Source: Calycina herbarum (lineage: Eukaryota; Ascomycota; Leotiomycetes; Helotiales; Pezizellaceae). From it: DNA of 64,000 nucleotides. Positions 34,029-46,200 of the stretch are shown in pieces; position 1 is the stretch's first letter, and the number at the start of each line of letters is the position of its first letter. A program made the position numbers and the translations under genes. The notes below the pieces were generated by a model that saw only the letters and a program-made list of their open reading frames with translations, had not been told where the DNA came from and ran no database searches. The stretch lies in NCBI GenBank assembly GCA_001414485.1, contig LLEY01000070.1, forward strand, positions 186,001-250,000, given 5' to 3'.

Positions 34029-35159
34029 CTACGAAGCTCCAGGGGATTGCTGACCTGTAGCAGAATCACTAGATACTGGAGCCGCATATGCTGGTAGCTC
34101 ATTTCTGTCCATCTGTGAATCCCTAGTTTCGTACTCAGGGGCAGAGTCTAGGGGTGCTGTTGGCAAAGGCGGATTTTCGTTCGGCTTGCTCTCACTGGGC
34201 GCTTCGGTGTCCTCACTTGGCTTCGAAACACCTCTACTTTCCCTCTGTTTCTTCTCACTCAACTCCCTAGCTCGTTGCAACTTTGCCACAATACTCGACT
34301 GTCCATGCGAAAACCTCTCCTGGGTGAACTTCCACGCCTCCTCACGGAATCGTTGCTGGTGCTCCTTCATGGCGGATTCGGTGTTGAACATATGGATGAG
34401 TTGTCGATTATCGTCATTCTCATGTTGCAACTTCCATTTATCCTTCCCGACCCATCCCAAACATCCTACGGCGATTTGAGGGAGCGTTACGTTCAATGAG
34501 GGATTGGTTTTCTTTGTAACGTGGTAATACATTTTGAGATCGTACACCGTGTCGCAAGATACTTTGCTCTGGTTTCCAACAGAATATTCATCTGCTGCGA
34601 TGAGGATCCGTTCCAAGTGGGGAAATTTTGTGAATTGAACGGTAGGAATTACTCGTTTGTTGTTCCAGCTGGGATTTATCAACATCTTTCGGACCTGGAG
34701 TTGATGAGCTGAGAGGGACGTAGCAAAATCATGTTTTGGGACGAGAGGTTGGGGTTGTGTGGAGGGGACGAGTGGTTTCCAACCAGCGTCTATCGAGAGG
34801 TAATCCACCACGGGGCTGAAGTAGACCAATGGTAACGATGAGACGAGCTCGTACTCCCCATACAGAAAGGCGATGTGGCGGGATTCGCGACAGACGTTGA
34901 GAAGAGCAACAGGCGCGGGCGGACCGGTAAAGACGTTTCGCTCTTCTACGCGTTTACATTTTATGATTCGAGGCGTTAGGATGAGAGCTGCTTCCCAGAT
35001 CTTGGAACGAATTTCGGAGGGGAGGTTTGCGAATAATTGGAATCCGGACTGAGAGGTCGTCTTTGTGACCACAGAGAGCGCCTGAAGCGCTTGAGGGATG
35101 CCTGGCACCATTGGAGTTTGATGTTGAATAAATTTCGAAGTATATCGAGTATATCCCAT
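34029..35159 (-). CDS. 2EXR domain-containing protein
   Basis: Intronless. The open frame extends upstream, but the first ATG is at 35159 (MGYTRYTSKFIQHQTPMVPG), giving 376 aa. The 2EXR motif region is FQLFANLPSEIRSKIWEAAL, followed by PRIIKC and LLNVCRESRHIAFLYGEYEL, which is characteristic of a very expanded Leotiomycete/Pezizomycotina family of unknown function. The C-terminal ~100 residues are charged and disordered (KPSEDTEAPSESKPNENPPL and similar). It is the last intact gene before the transposon island, 237 bp from the outer element's target duplication. Confidence 0.85.
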   Translation of the reverse strand: MGYTRYTSKFIQHQTPMVPGIPQALQALSVVTKTTSQSGFQLFANLPSEIRSKIWEAALILTPRIIKCKRVEERNVFTGPPAPVALLNVCRESRHIAFLYGEYELVSSLPLVYFSPVVDYLSIDAGWKPLVPSTQPQPLVPKHDFATSLSAHQLQVRKMLINPSWNNKRVIPTVQFTKFPHLERILIAADEYSVGNQSKVSCDTVYDLKMYYHVTKKTNPSLNVTLPQIAVGCLGWVGKDKWKLQHENDDNRQLIHMFNTESAMKEHQQRFREEAWKFTQERFSHGQSSIVAKLQRARELSEKKQRESRGVSKPSEDTEAPSESKPNENPPLPTAPLDSAPEYETRDSQMDRNELPAYAAPVSSDSATGQQSPGAS

Positions 35160-35933
35160 CCCGTGAGATGACTTCTCCGAGACGAATCTGATGACGTTGC
35201 TGACAAATAGTTGCACTAAATCCAGGGTCACTTAATCACCGCCTAGCTCCGAGTTGCAAATCCACGGTATCTTGCTCGGAAAACAACCCGCGGGATCGAT
35301 TGAAAGTGAGTTGATGAGGATGGAGTTGATTTGAGCCTGAGAATCAGATGTGGCGATCTCAGCCACTTGCACAGCCACTTTCTTTCCCCTCGCGATCAGA
35401 CTTGGGCATCGATATATCGATACTAGTATCGGGGGAGTCTACGATAGTTATCGGTATCGAGTAATATTCTACGATAATATATCGAATGTACCCGATATAT
35501 CGGTACTATATCGATAATCGAGGTTATATAACTAGGAAATAGTTAATCCGAGCCGAGAGCTAATAAGAATATAGTATTATATAAATACTACTAATTCTTA
35601 TAGATACTAGTTATACTATAATAGTCTATATTTAATAGAATATAAGGCTCTCTATTTACTACGTTACTTATAATTAAAAATTAAAAATAGGTATTATCAC
35701 GTTTTTAACACGTAAGTAGGCTGCTTAGTAAGAGAGATTTCTATTTCTACTTTCTAAATATTTTTAATTAATATATATCTCTTAATATAATTAACTTTTT
35801 ATCTTTAGTACTTTTAGTAATTTAGTCTTTATAAAGTAATTTAACTTCTTTTAAATACTAAATTTTACTTTATAATTATAGTAAAATAGCTATAACGTAG
35901 TTTACTACCGAGCCGATTACCCCACCGAGCCGA

Positions 35934-36366
35934 TGTTACGAATCACGTGCTAGCACGTGACTAAGTGAAGTCCAGGCGGCGCTCTAATAGAACAAATACT
36001 ATTATAACTCTGAAAAGAAGAAAGGATTAAATATAGTAGAATATATAATCCTAGAATCTTACTATAGTTATATTATATAACTCGGTTAAAAGTAGTTAGA
36101 TAATAGAGTCGGACTCTATCTTCGGAACTTCTACTAAGTAGGACTCTAATATAGACGAAAGGTTCTATATAAGACTAGCACGTCTATTATTAGATAGAAG
36201 CTTCGTATTTAACTTTAGTTATTAATCTTATTATCTTATTTAATATCTTTAATATAAGTAACGAGTTCACTTCTAAGTAAACAACCCGGTGTATCTGTAC
36301 TTCTTATCTATATACTAACTTTTAAGACTTAGTTATCTTTATTTAGTTCGTTTAAGTTTTGTTATA
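35934..36366 (+). repeat. 5' LTR of element A
   Basis: It begins TGTTACGAATCACGTG and ends ...TTTTGTTATA. It retains several CpG sites, unlike its partner. Confidence 0.85.
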
Positions 36367-37188
36367 CTTTAAGTACCTGCTTAGAAGTTTAGTTACTATA
36401 GCTCTAGTAACTCTCGCCGTAGCTAGTCTAAATACTAGTCGAGTTAATATCGTAGAAACGTCTAGAAGTACTACTAGAAGAACACCTGCTAGTATATAGT
36501 TACCTATAAACGACGATAATATTAGTATACTAGACGCTTCTAAGTCTTATAAAGTCGAAGTACTTAAGTCTATTAAAGTTAAGATACTAGATATATATTA
36601 TAAGAAGTAAAAGAAACTCGACTTATTTCTTCTCTAAATAGATATCTACTTTAACTTTAATTCTAATAAATTCAAAGGTAATTATAATTTATAAACTATC
36701 TTCGCTATCTCCTATCTTAGAGGATCGGTATTAGAATAGGCTTAGCTATATCTTAAGAATTTCTTTAAGAACGAGGATAAAGACGGAAAGATAGAATTAA
36801 CTAAGATTATATTTAAATCTTAGAAAGGATTTAAAACAACTATTAAAAAAGTCTTTAGAGACTTCGACGCTATCTAAATTACTATATATAAGCTTTTAGA
36901 ATTATAATAGACCGGATCTATAATAGATTATACTAATAAATTTCAACGTTATAGAACGAAGTTAGAATAGAATACTATTACTTTTATAGAACTTTTCTAT
37001 AGAGGATTAAAAGTATATATCTATAAGAAAATAGCTAAATAGAATATATAGTTCTTAACTATTATAAGTATAATTAAAGAAGTTATCTAGCTAGATAACC
37101 GTCTATATAAGTTTAGGAAAAGTAACTCTAGATATAGAGAAAAGAGTAAAGAGTTAGGAAAGTAGAAGTATTCCTACGCTAAGTATAG

Positions 37189-37420
37189 TATCACGACCTA
37201 TAACTGAAGGCAAAGACATAAGAGTATATATATATATATTCGAGAATTTAAAGCTATAGTTCTAAGAACGAGGGAATATAGAATATATACTCTACGAAAA
37301 AGAGGTATTCCTACTAACTATAAAGAGCTTTTAATCTCGTTATAAATCCGTCTAAGCGTTGCAGCTCTGACGGTTACGTATAGGACCGAGAATTACGTGT
37401 TATAGACTAGTGCTGTAATA
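37189..37420 (-). repeat. 3' LTR of element B
   Basis: 232 bp, about 90% identical by eye to 43061-43292, with differences mostly C/T and G/A. Confidence 0.85.
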
Positions 37421-37599
37421 TTACCCTCTCTTTTGGAAAAAGCTTGTCTATAAGCTTTGTATTATAACTGAATCGTCTGTTAGATAATCGTAATCGTCTA
37501 TTCCGTCTTCCTACGCTTATATCTAGCTTTATAAAGCCCTTAGCAGACTAGCGTAGGCTAGATTAGCAAGGTGAAAATCGTATAATTTATATAGGTAAT

Positions 37600-40500
37600 A
37601 CTTAAAATTTGAGGCTAGATACTACTATAGATTAAGGTTATAGCCTAACTATTAAACCCTATATTAGAGCTTTCTACAAACTGCTTTTATAGCTAAGACT
37701 TCTTCTACTTTCTACTCTTCTTAATCTATAACCTATATTAGCAGGGGTGGTTCGTTTACCTATCTAGGTAACGGATCTATAACAGCCTTATAGAGTAGTA
37801 ACGGGTGGAATATAGGGTGTATACAAAAGTGGTCTAGTAGTTCGAGCTAGAAAGAGTGTCCTTCGCAGGCTATAATCTAGAATAGACCCTCGTTTTGTCT
37901 ATCTAGCTTATAGCTTAGCTAGTCTGTCTTCTAATTATAAGTTAATACCTAAACAAAGTCGTCTACGTTAAAGTCTACTACTCTTCGAATCCGGTTCGTA
38001 GACCTTATATAGTAGTCTTATACTTTACTAACTAATTCCTTTGCTATAGTCTAAGTATTATATATTCTCTATACGAGTGCCTCTATATCGGTCTAGTTAA
38101 GCTGTTCGTAGACTGTTATAGATTTATCTAGATAGTTCTAATTAAAGGACATAGTAGCTACGTATCTGTTAATTACTTTAAAAGGCGAGAGCCTACCTAG
38201 ACTCTTATATAGAAGCGTAAGCTAAGCATAGTCTAGAATAGGGACAAGTTCGCTCTAGTTGTCTTAATAGTAACTAATAAAAGGCTATAGGCGTTAATTA
38301 ATCTATTAGTTTATAATTTCAGTTTATCTGTTAGTTTATAAGTAGAAAGTAGTAGATAGCTTAAGCTTTATACTAAGGATTCCGTAGAATTTAGACTAGA
38401 AAGAAGAAATAAACTATAGTCTATAGTCTAAAATAATAGTTTATAGATAGCCGTAGGTTTAATAGATCTACGTAATATATATTTAAGCTATATCTTAGGC
38501 TATAACTATCTTTAGATAAGGGATCGAGACCGATTACTTAGTTAAGCGATCTATAACTACTTATAAAGTATTATAACCTTGTTTATTAGCAGGGAAAGAC
38601 TTATAGTCTATAGTAATATACTACTAGAGACGTTCTAGAACTAGTAATAGGTATAAAAACCTAGGTTTATAGTTGTAAGAAACTGTAGCACGTCGACAGT
38701 CTCTATAGTTACTAATATAGGTTTCTACGGACGTCTGTAAACCTTTCTACTAGTATCTACGGGCGAGGATAGCTACCGTCTTTGTCTATCTAAGGTAAGC
38801 CGTAGATACTTATATATAAGCCTTATAGATTAGGTCTGTCTATAAGGTGTCTTAATTAGGAACTACGAGTCTCTTTTGCTAAAGAAGTAAGCTATTCTCT
38901 ATTATCTAGTTTTAGTACCCGTAGGTAGCTTTCGTTTAGTCGTCTTCTAAGTCTAAAGAGTTATAGTTAGTAGTAAGTAACTAGTTAACAAGGTTAAGCA
39001 AGGGTTCTAAGGTAACTAGGGCTAATGTTATAAGAGGTTCTAATCGAGTAGTAATATATAGATCTAATTAATTAGATATAAGCAAGGTTTATTATCTTAT
39101 AGACGCTTTTAGGTCGTTCTATAGGTTAACGTCTTAGTCTCGACGTGTTAGCGTGTCCGTTTTCTCGTTCTACTTACTAGATTAAAACGTAATTATAAAA
39201 TAGAACTCTAATAGAAACTCTGCCTATCTCACTTACTACTAGTTTAAGGTTTTAGAGGTTATAAAGTACTCTAAAGCCTTATAATCAGTGAAGACCTTAA
39301 TCTAGGAGCTAGTCTAAGTAAGATCCGCTTACTATTATCTAAAAGAGTATATAATAGCTAATATCTCCTTATCGTAGATTTAGTAGTTTAGCTTAGCAGA
39401 GTTTATCGTCTTTAAGAAGTAGCCTACAGGTCTCTACAGTTCAGTTTCAGATATACGTTATAATATTATAGCTGTAACTACTCCGTTAGAAGCGTCAGTC
39501 TTAACCATAGTCTCTAAATCAGCTGTAAAGTAGTATAAGAGAGAGGTAGTAACTAAAGCTTCTTTTAATATATTAAAAGCCTTCTTATATTCTAAGTTGA
39601 ACTTAAACAGCACTTCCTTACCTATAAGATAGTTTAACAGACGAGTAATCCGTCTATAATCCTAAATAAAACGTTAGTAAAAGTTATAAAAACCTAGGAA
39701 GGACTAGATACTCTTAATAGTACTAGGATATTTCTAGGAAACAATTACTAAGATCTTCTCTAGGTTAACTTCGATTCCATCTATAGAGATAATAAAACCA
39801 AGGTACTTTATATAAGTAACGTAGAACTCTATCTTCTTAATATCCACTTATAGCCTAGCTTTATAGAGCTATTCTAAGACCTTATAAACGTGTTTAACGT
39901 GTTTAAGCTTATTATTAGAGTATATAAAAATGTTATTAAGATAAGCTATATAAAAGTTATTAAGATATTCTATAAGAACGCTATTTATATACCTCTAGTA
40001 CGTAGTAGGACTGTTAGTTAAGCTGAAAGACAACACCTTATATTTAAATATACTATAATAGGTCTAAAAGGTTATAAGTTCTTCTAACTCTAGTTCTATA
40101 CGTATATAGTTAAAAGCTTAACAAATGTCGAGCTTTATAAGGATTTTAGCACTAGTGATTTATATAAGAGTTTCGTCGATTAGTAGAAGAGGGTACTAGT
40201 TCTTACGAGTAAGGTTATTAAGTTTCTAGTAGTCGATATAGAGCTATAAGCTTCTGTTAAGCTTCTTTATAAACAGTACTAGAGAGACGAAAGAGGCGTA
40301 GCTAGGAATAATAAACCCTTTATCAAGGTTATCGAGGATATACTACTTTATAGCTAGAAGTTCCTTAGTCGTTATCCTATATAATAGGCTATACGATAGA
40401 GTATTCAGACCTATAAGTTTAATCTAGTAGTCGACTTAGTTTTATAGTAGAGGAAGCTTATCTAAAGCTCTCTTTAAAAAGACATTCTTAAAGTCTATAT

Positions 40501-42700
40501 ATTCTTAGTAAACGTTCTATTCTACTAGTTGTTCGTCTAAAGCGTAATCTACTAAAGAGAGCTTTATATATAACCTATCTATAAGAGTATAGTCGATCTC
40601 TTATAAGCTAGTAGAGAAGACTTCGTTATCGTACTTTTAAAAGTTAAGTTTAAAAGCAGCAGCTCTAATATAATAGATATTAATAGCGAAGTCTTCTATA
40701 GGTTTATAGATGTCTATAAGCGAGCTTATAGCTGCTTTATAGTCTATAACTAAACGTTTTTCTAAGAAGGATCGACGACGTTATTAGTAGTTAGGAATAA
40801 GGACCTGTATTCTATTCTAGGCAAAGATAAGGTCTTACTAAAAGCTTTTATCTAGAATTTCCTTAAGAGTAACTAGTAGTAAGGTTTAGTACTAGCTTCG
40901 AGGTAATATCAAATAGATTAATATAGGTTCCTCTATAGCATTCTAGCAGAGGTCGTAGTTCTCTATATCCTCCTAAGCCTAGAGGTCTAGTAGAGAGATA
41001 GTTATCGATTCCCTAATAATAGGTACTAAGTAATCGAATCGACGAACTAGAGGAAGGGATTCTAGCTACTTAATCTTATAGCTACGGACTACTAACTTTA
41101 CGTTTACGTCTATAAGCTATTAATAGCCGATAATAATATCGTATCTACCGATATTAGTAATTAGAAAGAGTGTATTAATAAACTGTTATCTATTAATACT
41201 TAGTATTAAGCGAATAACACGAGTAATCGCTAGTCCTTTATATCTATTAAACCCTATAATTAATATTATATATAACAGCTTTTCTATAGCCTATCTATAA
41301 TATTAACTTAACTAGTTAGCTAAAGCTATATTAATAAATAGCTATCTATTCACTCTAGTATTAATAAGTCTAGTAGTATTAAAAGCATATCTATTCTTAA
41401 TTAAAGTATATATAGTTATAAAAGCCTTTCCACCTATTATATAACTTAGATTAAGAGGTTAAGATCTAAGTTTGTTTTACTCTAAAGAGGAGACTTGCTT
41501 TAGAGCTATTCTTTTCCTAAGTCCTTATAGACGAGTTCCTCGTTAGCCGATTCTTCTCCAGACGCTTATAGTCCGTAGGAGTCCGTAAGCGAGTTTTTAG
41601 CGTCTTCTAATAGCTTAATAGCTATAGAGGGTTTTCGAGGAAGAGGGCATTTACTAGTGTAGTGCCTAGGTTTATCGTAATTATAATAGATAACGTCTGC
41701 TATATCCTAGACAGGAGTCGTACTCTTACGAGTAGGCAAAGGAGTCTTACGGTCCGTAACTGGAGAGTAACGGACCAGGCTTTAGGTTAGCGGATAACTA
41801 ATAGTAGCATATAGAGCCGGAAGTTAGTAAGTTAATCCGTAGCTGGTAGGGAAACCTCTTATAAGTAGGCGGCGGTTATAGCGAGCTATAAGGCGTTCCT
41901 TAATAGTTACCCCGTCTTAATAGACAGAGTAACAGCGGTTATATAACTAGTTAAAGGTTGCTAGGGTAATTCGAACTAGTGAGATACTTACTTAGAGAGC
42001 TAGCGTAAGCTTCTGGTATAAATCTTCAGACTACTTACTTAACCGGATATAAGCCTTAGTTGTAAGGCTTAAGAAGGTTACTTTAAATATAGTAAAAGTC
42101 TCGTTCTCTTATATTAAGAGTTTATAGAAGACTTTATAGGCCTCTACAGCTTCGTTACTATCTATAAACAAGGTATCTAGATATATAAGTATATCTATAA
42201 CGTTTATAAATAAGGTAGGGGAACCGAAATCTATCTATGGTTCTAGGTACTCTTATACTACGCCGGAAGTAGCTATAAAGACAAAGGTAAGTTTATCTTA
42301 TTCGTTCTCAAAGAGGTTCTTTCTTATTTTACTAGCTAGGATAATCTGCTAAGTCTTATATAACAGGGAGATGCCGTTCTTAAGTTTCTCGCTATCTTAG
42401 AACTTATAAGTAGAATTGTTAGAACTAAATTAGAAACGGGAGAAGTCGGTAGTAGCCTCTTAGAGGGCTTATATATACTCGCGGCTTAGGAGAGAGTTGT
42501 TAAGATAGTTTATAGGCAACGAGGTTTAGTAGAGTTACGTATATAAAGAGAGGATTTCAGCCTATAAACGAACGTTTTCGTCTATAGAAGGCTCGCTTAT
42601 CGCAGAGGAGGCAGGCAAGGGAGAGGCGACTCTAGAGGTATTATCCGGTTGTTAAGACTCGGTTCGAGATAAGCTAGTAGGTATCTTCCCTTTTCTACCA
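37600..42700 (-). pseudogene. Gag-pol remnant of element B
   Basis: The minus strand, 5' to 3', shows a gag relic with a zinc knuckle at about 41655-41700 (YYNYDKPRHYTSKC, where C-to-Y changes destroy the first two Cys), reverse transcriptase at about 40250-39700 (active site now AYLNNIFIYS near 39935, from YLDD by G-to-A), RNase H at about 39500-39250, and integrase core at about 38620-38500 (IDYKSFPANKQGYNTL...VVIDRLTK). No frame is intact. Confidence 0.85.
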
Positions 42701-43060
42701 CGACTACTTTAAGTGTCGGCTATTATATTGTCGGAAAGAAAGGAGGAGAAGGTAGAGAGAGGTTATAAAAAAAAGGTTATATAAGCTGTTACAGGCGTGT
42801 CTTTTAAGAAGGTAAGTCGTTACAGATACAGAGATACTCGAGGGATCCGTTTATAGAAAGAGGATACCGTTACAGGTAGAAGGGGCAGGCCGTTATAGGC
42901 GTGCTTGTCGAGGAGATAAGTCGTTACAGATATAGAGATACTCGAGGGATAGTCGTAGTTATACTATTACAAGTATAAGATCTTCTAGCTATTATAAGCG
43001 TAGAATCCGGTCGATATTATAGTCCTTCGTAGAGAGTTAGGTTATTTAAGCTTTAAATAA

Positions 43061-43292
43061 TATTATAATCTATAACTAAAGGTAAAGGTATAAGAGTATA
43101 TATATATATATTCGAGAATTTAAAGCTACAGTTCTAAGAATAAGAGAATACGGAATATATACTCTACGAAAAAGAGGTATTCCTACTAACTATAAAGAGC
43201 CTTTAATCTCGTTATAAATCCGTCCAAGCGTTGCGGCTCTGACGGTCACGTGTAGGACCGAGAATCACGTGTTACGGACCAGCGCCGTAACA
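43061..43292 (-). repeat. 5' LTR of element B
   Basis: On the minus strand it begins TGTTACGGCGCTGGTCCGTA and ends ...TTATAGATTATAATA. The CpG-rich right end is less mutated than the left. Confidence 0.85.
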
Positions 43293-46200
43293 TATAATAA
43301 GAAAGCGAACGCTATATAGAAGAAAATATTTCTAAAGAAAGAAGAACTTTCCTAGAAAGAACGAAATTAACGACGTAAGTAGAACTTGTATTATAACTGT
43401 AGCCTTTCTAGTTATAAAGTAAATAAGTATAGTAAGAAGAAAGATTCTAAAGAGAAAGGTTATATTAATACTATAGTTTAAAGAGAAGTAGCTTTACTTA
43501 ATAAAATTAAACTTATAAACGAGGAACTCGAGGCTAGAGAATATAGTACGTAGATTAAAACAGACGTTGTAAATATAATAGTAGACGCTGTATATATATA
43601 GCTAGACGATAGTATCGAGTTGTAAGCTAGTAGAATTTAGGATACTAATAATAATAGAGATCTACTACTCGAAGAATATTATAATATATAGTTAGAAATA
43701 GATTACGAATTACCTCTTTAAGTAGAATATAAATTACTACTATTAATAAGCTTATTAGAATTATTAGAATTAGTATCTAACTTGTTAGAGGTAGATCTAA
43801 GAACGTATAAGCCTAAATAAGACGAGATATAGGTATTTATTAGAACTTTTAAGTAAGAGAATTAATAGATATTTATAGAAAACTAGAAACCTGATTTTTA
43901 GAGTCTATATTCTACTTAAGAAATTAACTCTATAGTTTTAATAACTTATACGATTATTTAGAATAAATAAGATTAGATAATAATAGTTAGTCTTATTACT
44001 AGAAGAGAAACTACTAAATTCAAAGAATCTAGACTAGAATAGATAGTATTAAAAGACTATCTAGAGAAGAGAGACTTATAGACAGTTACTAGTCTAAAGA
44101 ATAATATTACTAAATAGTAGTAGTATTATCTAGAAGGATTCGATAAATACGACGGATACTTAAAGTTAGATATTACTACCTACCTACCTACCTAGTTAAG
44201 GCTATAAGTTAGAAATTAACGAGAAATATCAGATATTAAGAGTAGAGAAGGGAATAGTAATATTATTTAAAGGATTAGAAGATTAGTAGATATTTAGAGT
44301 CGTTTAAGTAAACCTCTAGGCTGCTTTAATCTAGGAATTTTACTAATAAAAAGAAGGTAAACGATAAGTTATTAAAACCTTATAAGAAACAACTGTTAAG
44401 TAGGTTCGGTACGAACTATATACTACGTTAGACTAGTTAATAGAGAAATGCTTTATTAGAACCTTTCTAGAACTTAAGAGAACCGTAGAAGATAGTCTAA
44501 TATATAAGATAACCTTTTCTAATAATAAAAAGATAATATTCTTTTTAAGTTTTTCTAAGAAGGATAATAGCGAAAGAAGATTTAAGGTTTATTATATTAA
44601 ACCGGAAATAAGTATACTTAAGAATACTTTAGATACTACTATAGGAGAAAGACAGTTAGTAGTAATTACGAAAATAAGAGAGAAGGAGTTATAAGTTATA
44701 ATAGACTTAGAAGCAACGAGTAACTTTATTTCTCTAGTAGCTTTAAAGAAGCTAAACGTTCTAATCTAAGATATAAAGCTATACTACCTAGGGATAGTTA
44801 ATAGAATAGACGTTATATACTAGGATAGAGTTATTAATTAGTAGACTATTCTAATAAAAATCAATATTAAAGAATACTACTTAGATATATAATTCGATAT
44901 TATTAAAATAGGAAGTAAGGAAGTAATACTTAGTATACTATAGATTTAAGAATATAATCTAGATATTAACTAGAAGGCTTGAATAATAACTTTTAATTAA
45001 TATAATTATATAGGTTTATAATTATAACTATAAGACTAGAACGAGGTTAGCGCTACCTCTTCTAAGACGCTAGAACACCTTGTCTAGGGTCTTCTATAAG
45101 TTAGTAAGCTAGCTAATAACGAAATACCTATATAGTATAGAGAATTTAGAGCTTTGTTTAAAAACCTAGAAGACTTATAAGCCTTACTAGAACATCGCTT
45201 ATAAGATTATAAGATTAAATTAAAAGAGAGTTATTATCTTTTAAAGTAGAAGCTTTGGTTATATAACTAGAAGAATTTATAGAGAATAGAAAGTTATATA
45301 AAGGAAGATATTAAGAAGAGATATATTAGAAAATCTAAGTTATTAATTACCTTAAATATACTCGTTATTAAGAAAAAGAACGATCTAGATAGAAGAGTAT
45401 ATATCGATTACTAAGAAGTAAATTATATAATAGTTAAGAACGCTTATCTATTACTAAATAGCTAATACTTATAAGATAAGTTAGATAAGATAGTACGATT
45501 TACGAAATTAGATTAATAAAACGCTTATAGACTTATATAAATAAAAGTCAGAGATAAATAGAAGATAGTATTCGCCTTACTATTAAGATTTTACGAATAT
45601 ATAGTTATACTATTTAGACTATATAACGTATTAGCTATATATTAGAGATAAAATAATAATATTTTAAGAGATCTTCTAAGAGTAATAGTAATATATTACT
45701 TAGATTGTTGCTGGAATCGCTTAGAATCAGTAATACGTGATCTAGAACATTCTAGAATTGTAAATTTATATATAAATATATCCTTTCTCTTCCTCTATTT
45801 AAGAGGTTTAAGGTATAATTCAAAAGCATTTTTATAACATAGTAGTAATACAGGTTCTATACAAAGTCCTTATAGACTATATAGTAAAGGGGCTATAAAT
45901 ACTATATTCTCCCGCAGATCTGGATAAGACTAGAATAGCTAGGCAACTTACGTAATCAAAGCACCTGTACGTATAAGGAGTCGGTCTCCTTATAAAACAA
46001 AAACCGAAGGAGTCGGTCTTCTTATAAAATAAGAACCGGAGGAATATCCTACCTCTCTAAATACTCGGGTGAAAGACGTATAGTTTACTTATATACCTAT
46101 AGTTTTCCCCTTCTATTAGAGGTCTACTGGAATTTAGAAGGAGGGTTTTTTTACTCTAGGGTATCTATCTCTATATACTGATTCAGGGTATATACTAATT

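Larger units (their letters stand above)
37189..43292 (-). mobile_element. Ty3/gypsy retrotransposon B, nested, opposite orientation
   Basis: Two 232-bp LTRs (37189-37420 and 43061-43292) flank about 5.6 kb read on the minus strand. The target duplication is TATAG/TATAA, differing by one G-to-A. The element is inserted in the gag region of element A, upstream of A's zinc knuckle. Its coding content is also RIP-degraded. A short tandem duplication (around gagatactcgaggg at about 42838 and 42938) lies in the leader between LTR and gag. Confidence 0.88.
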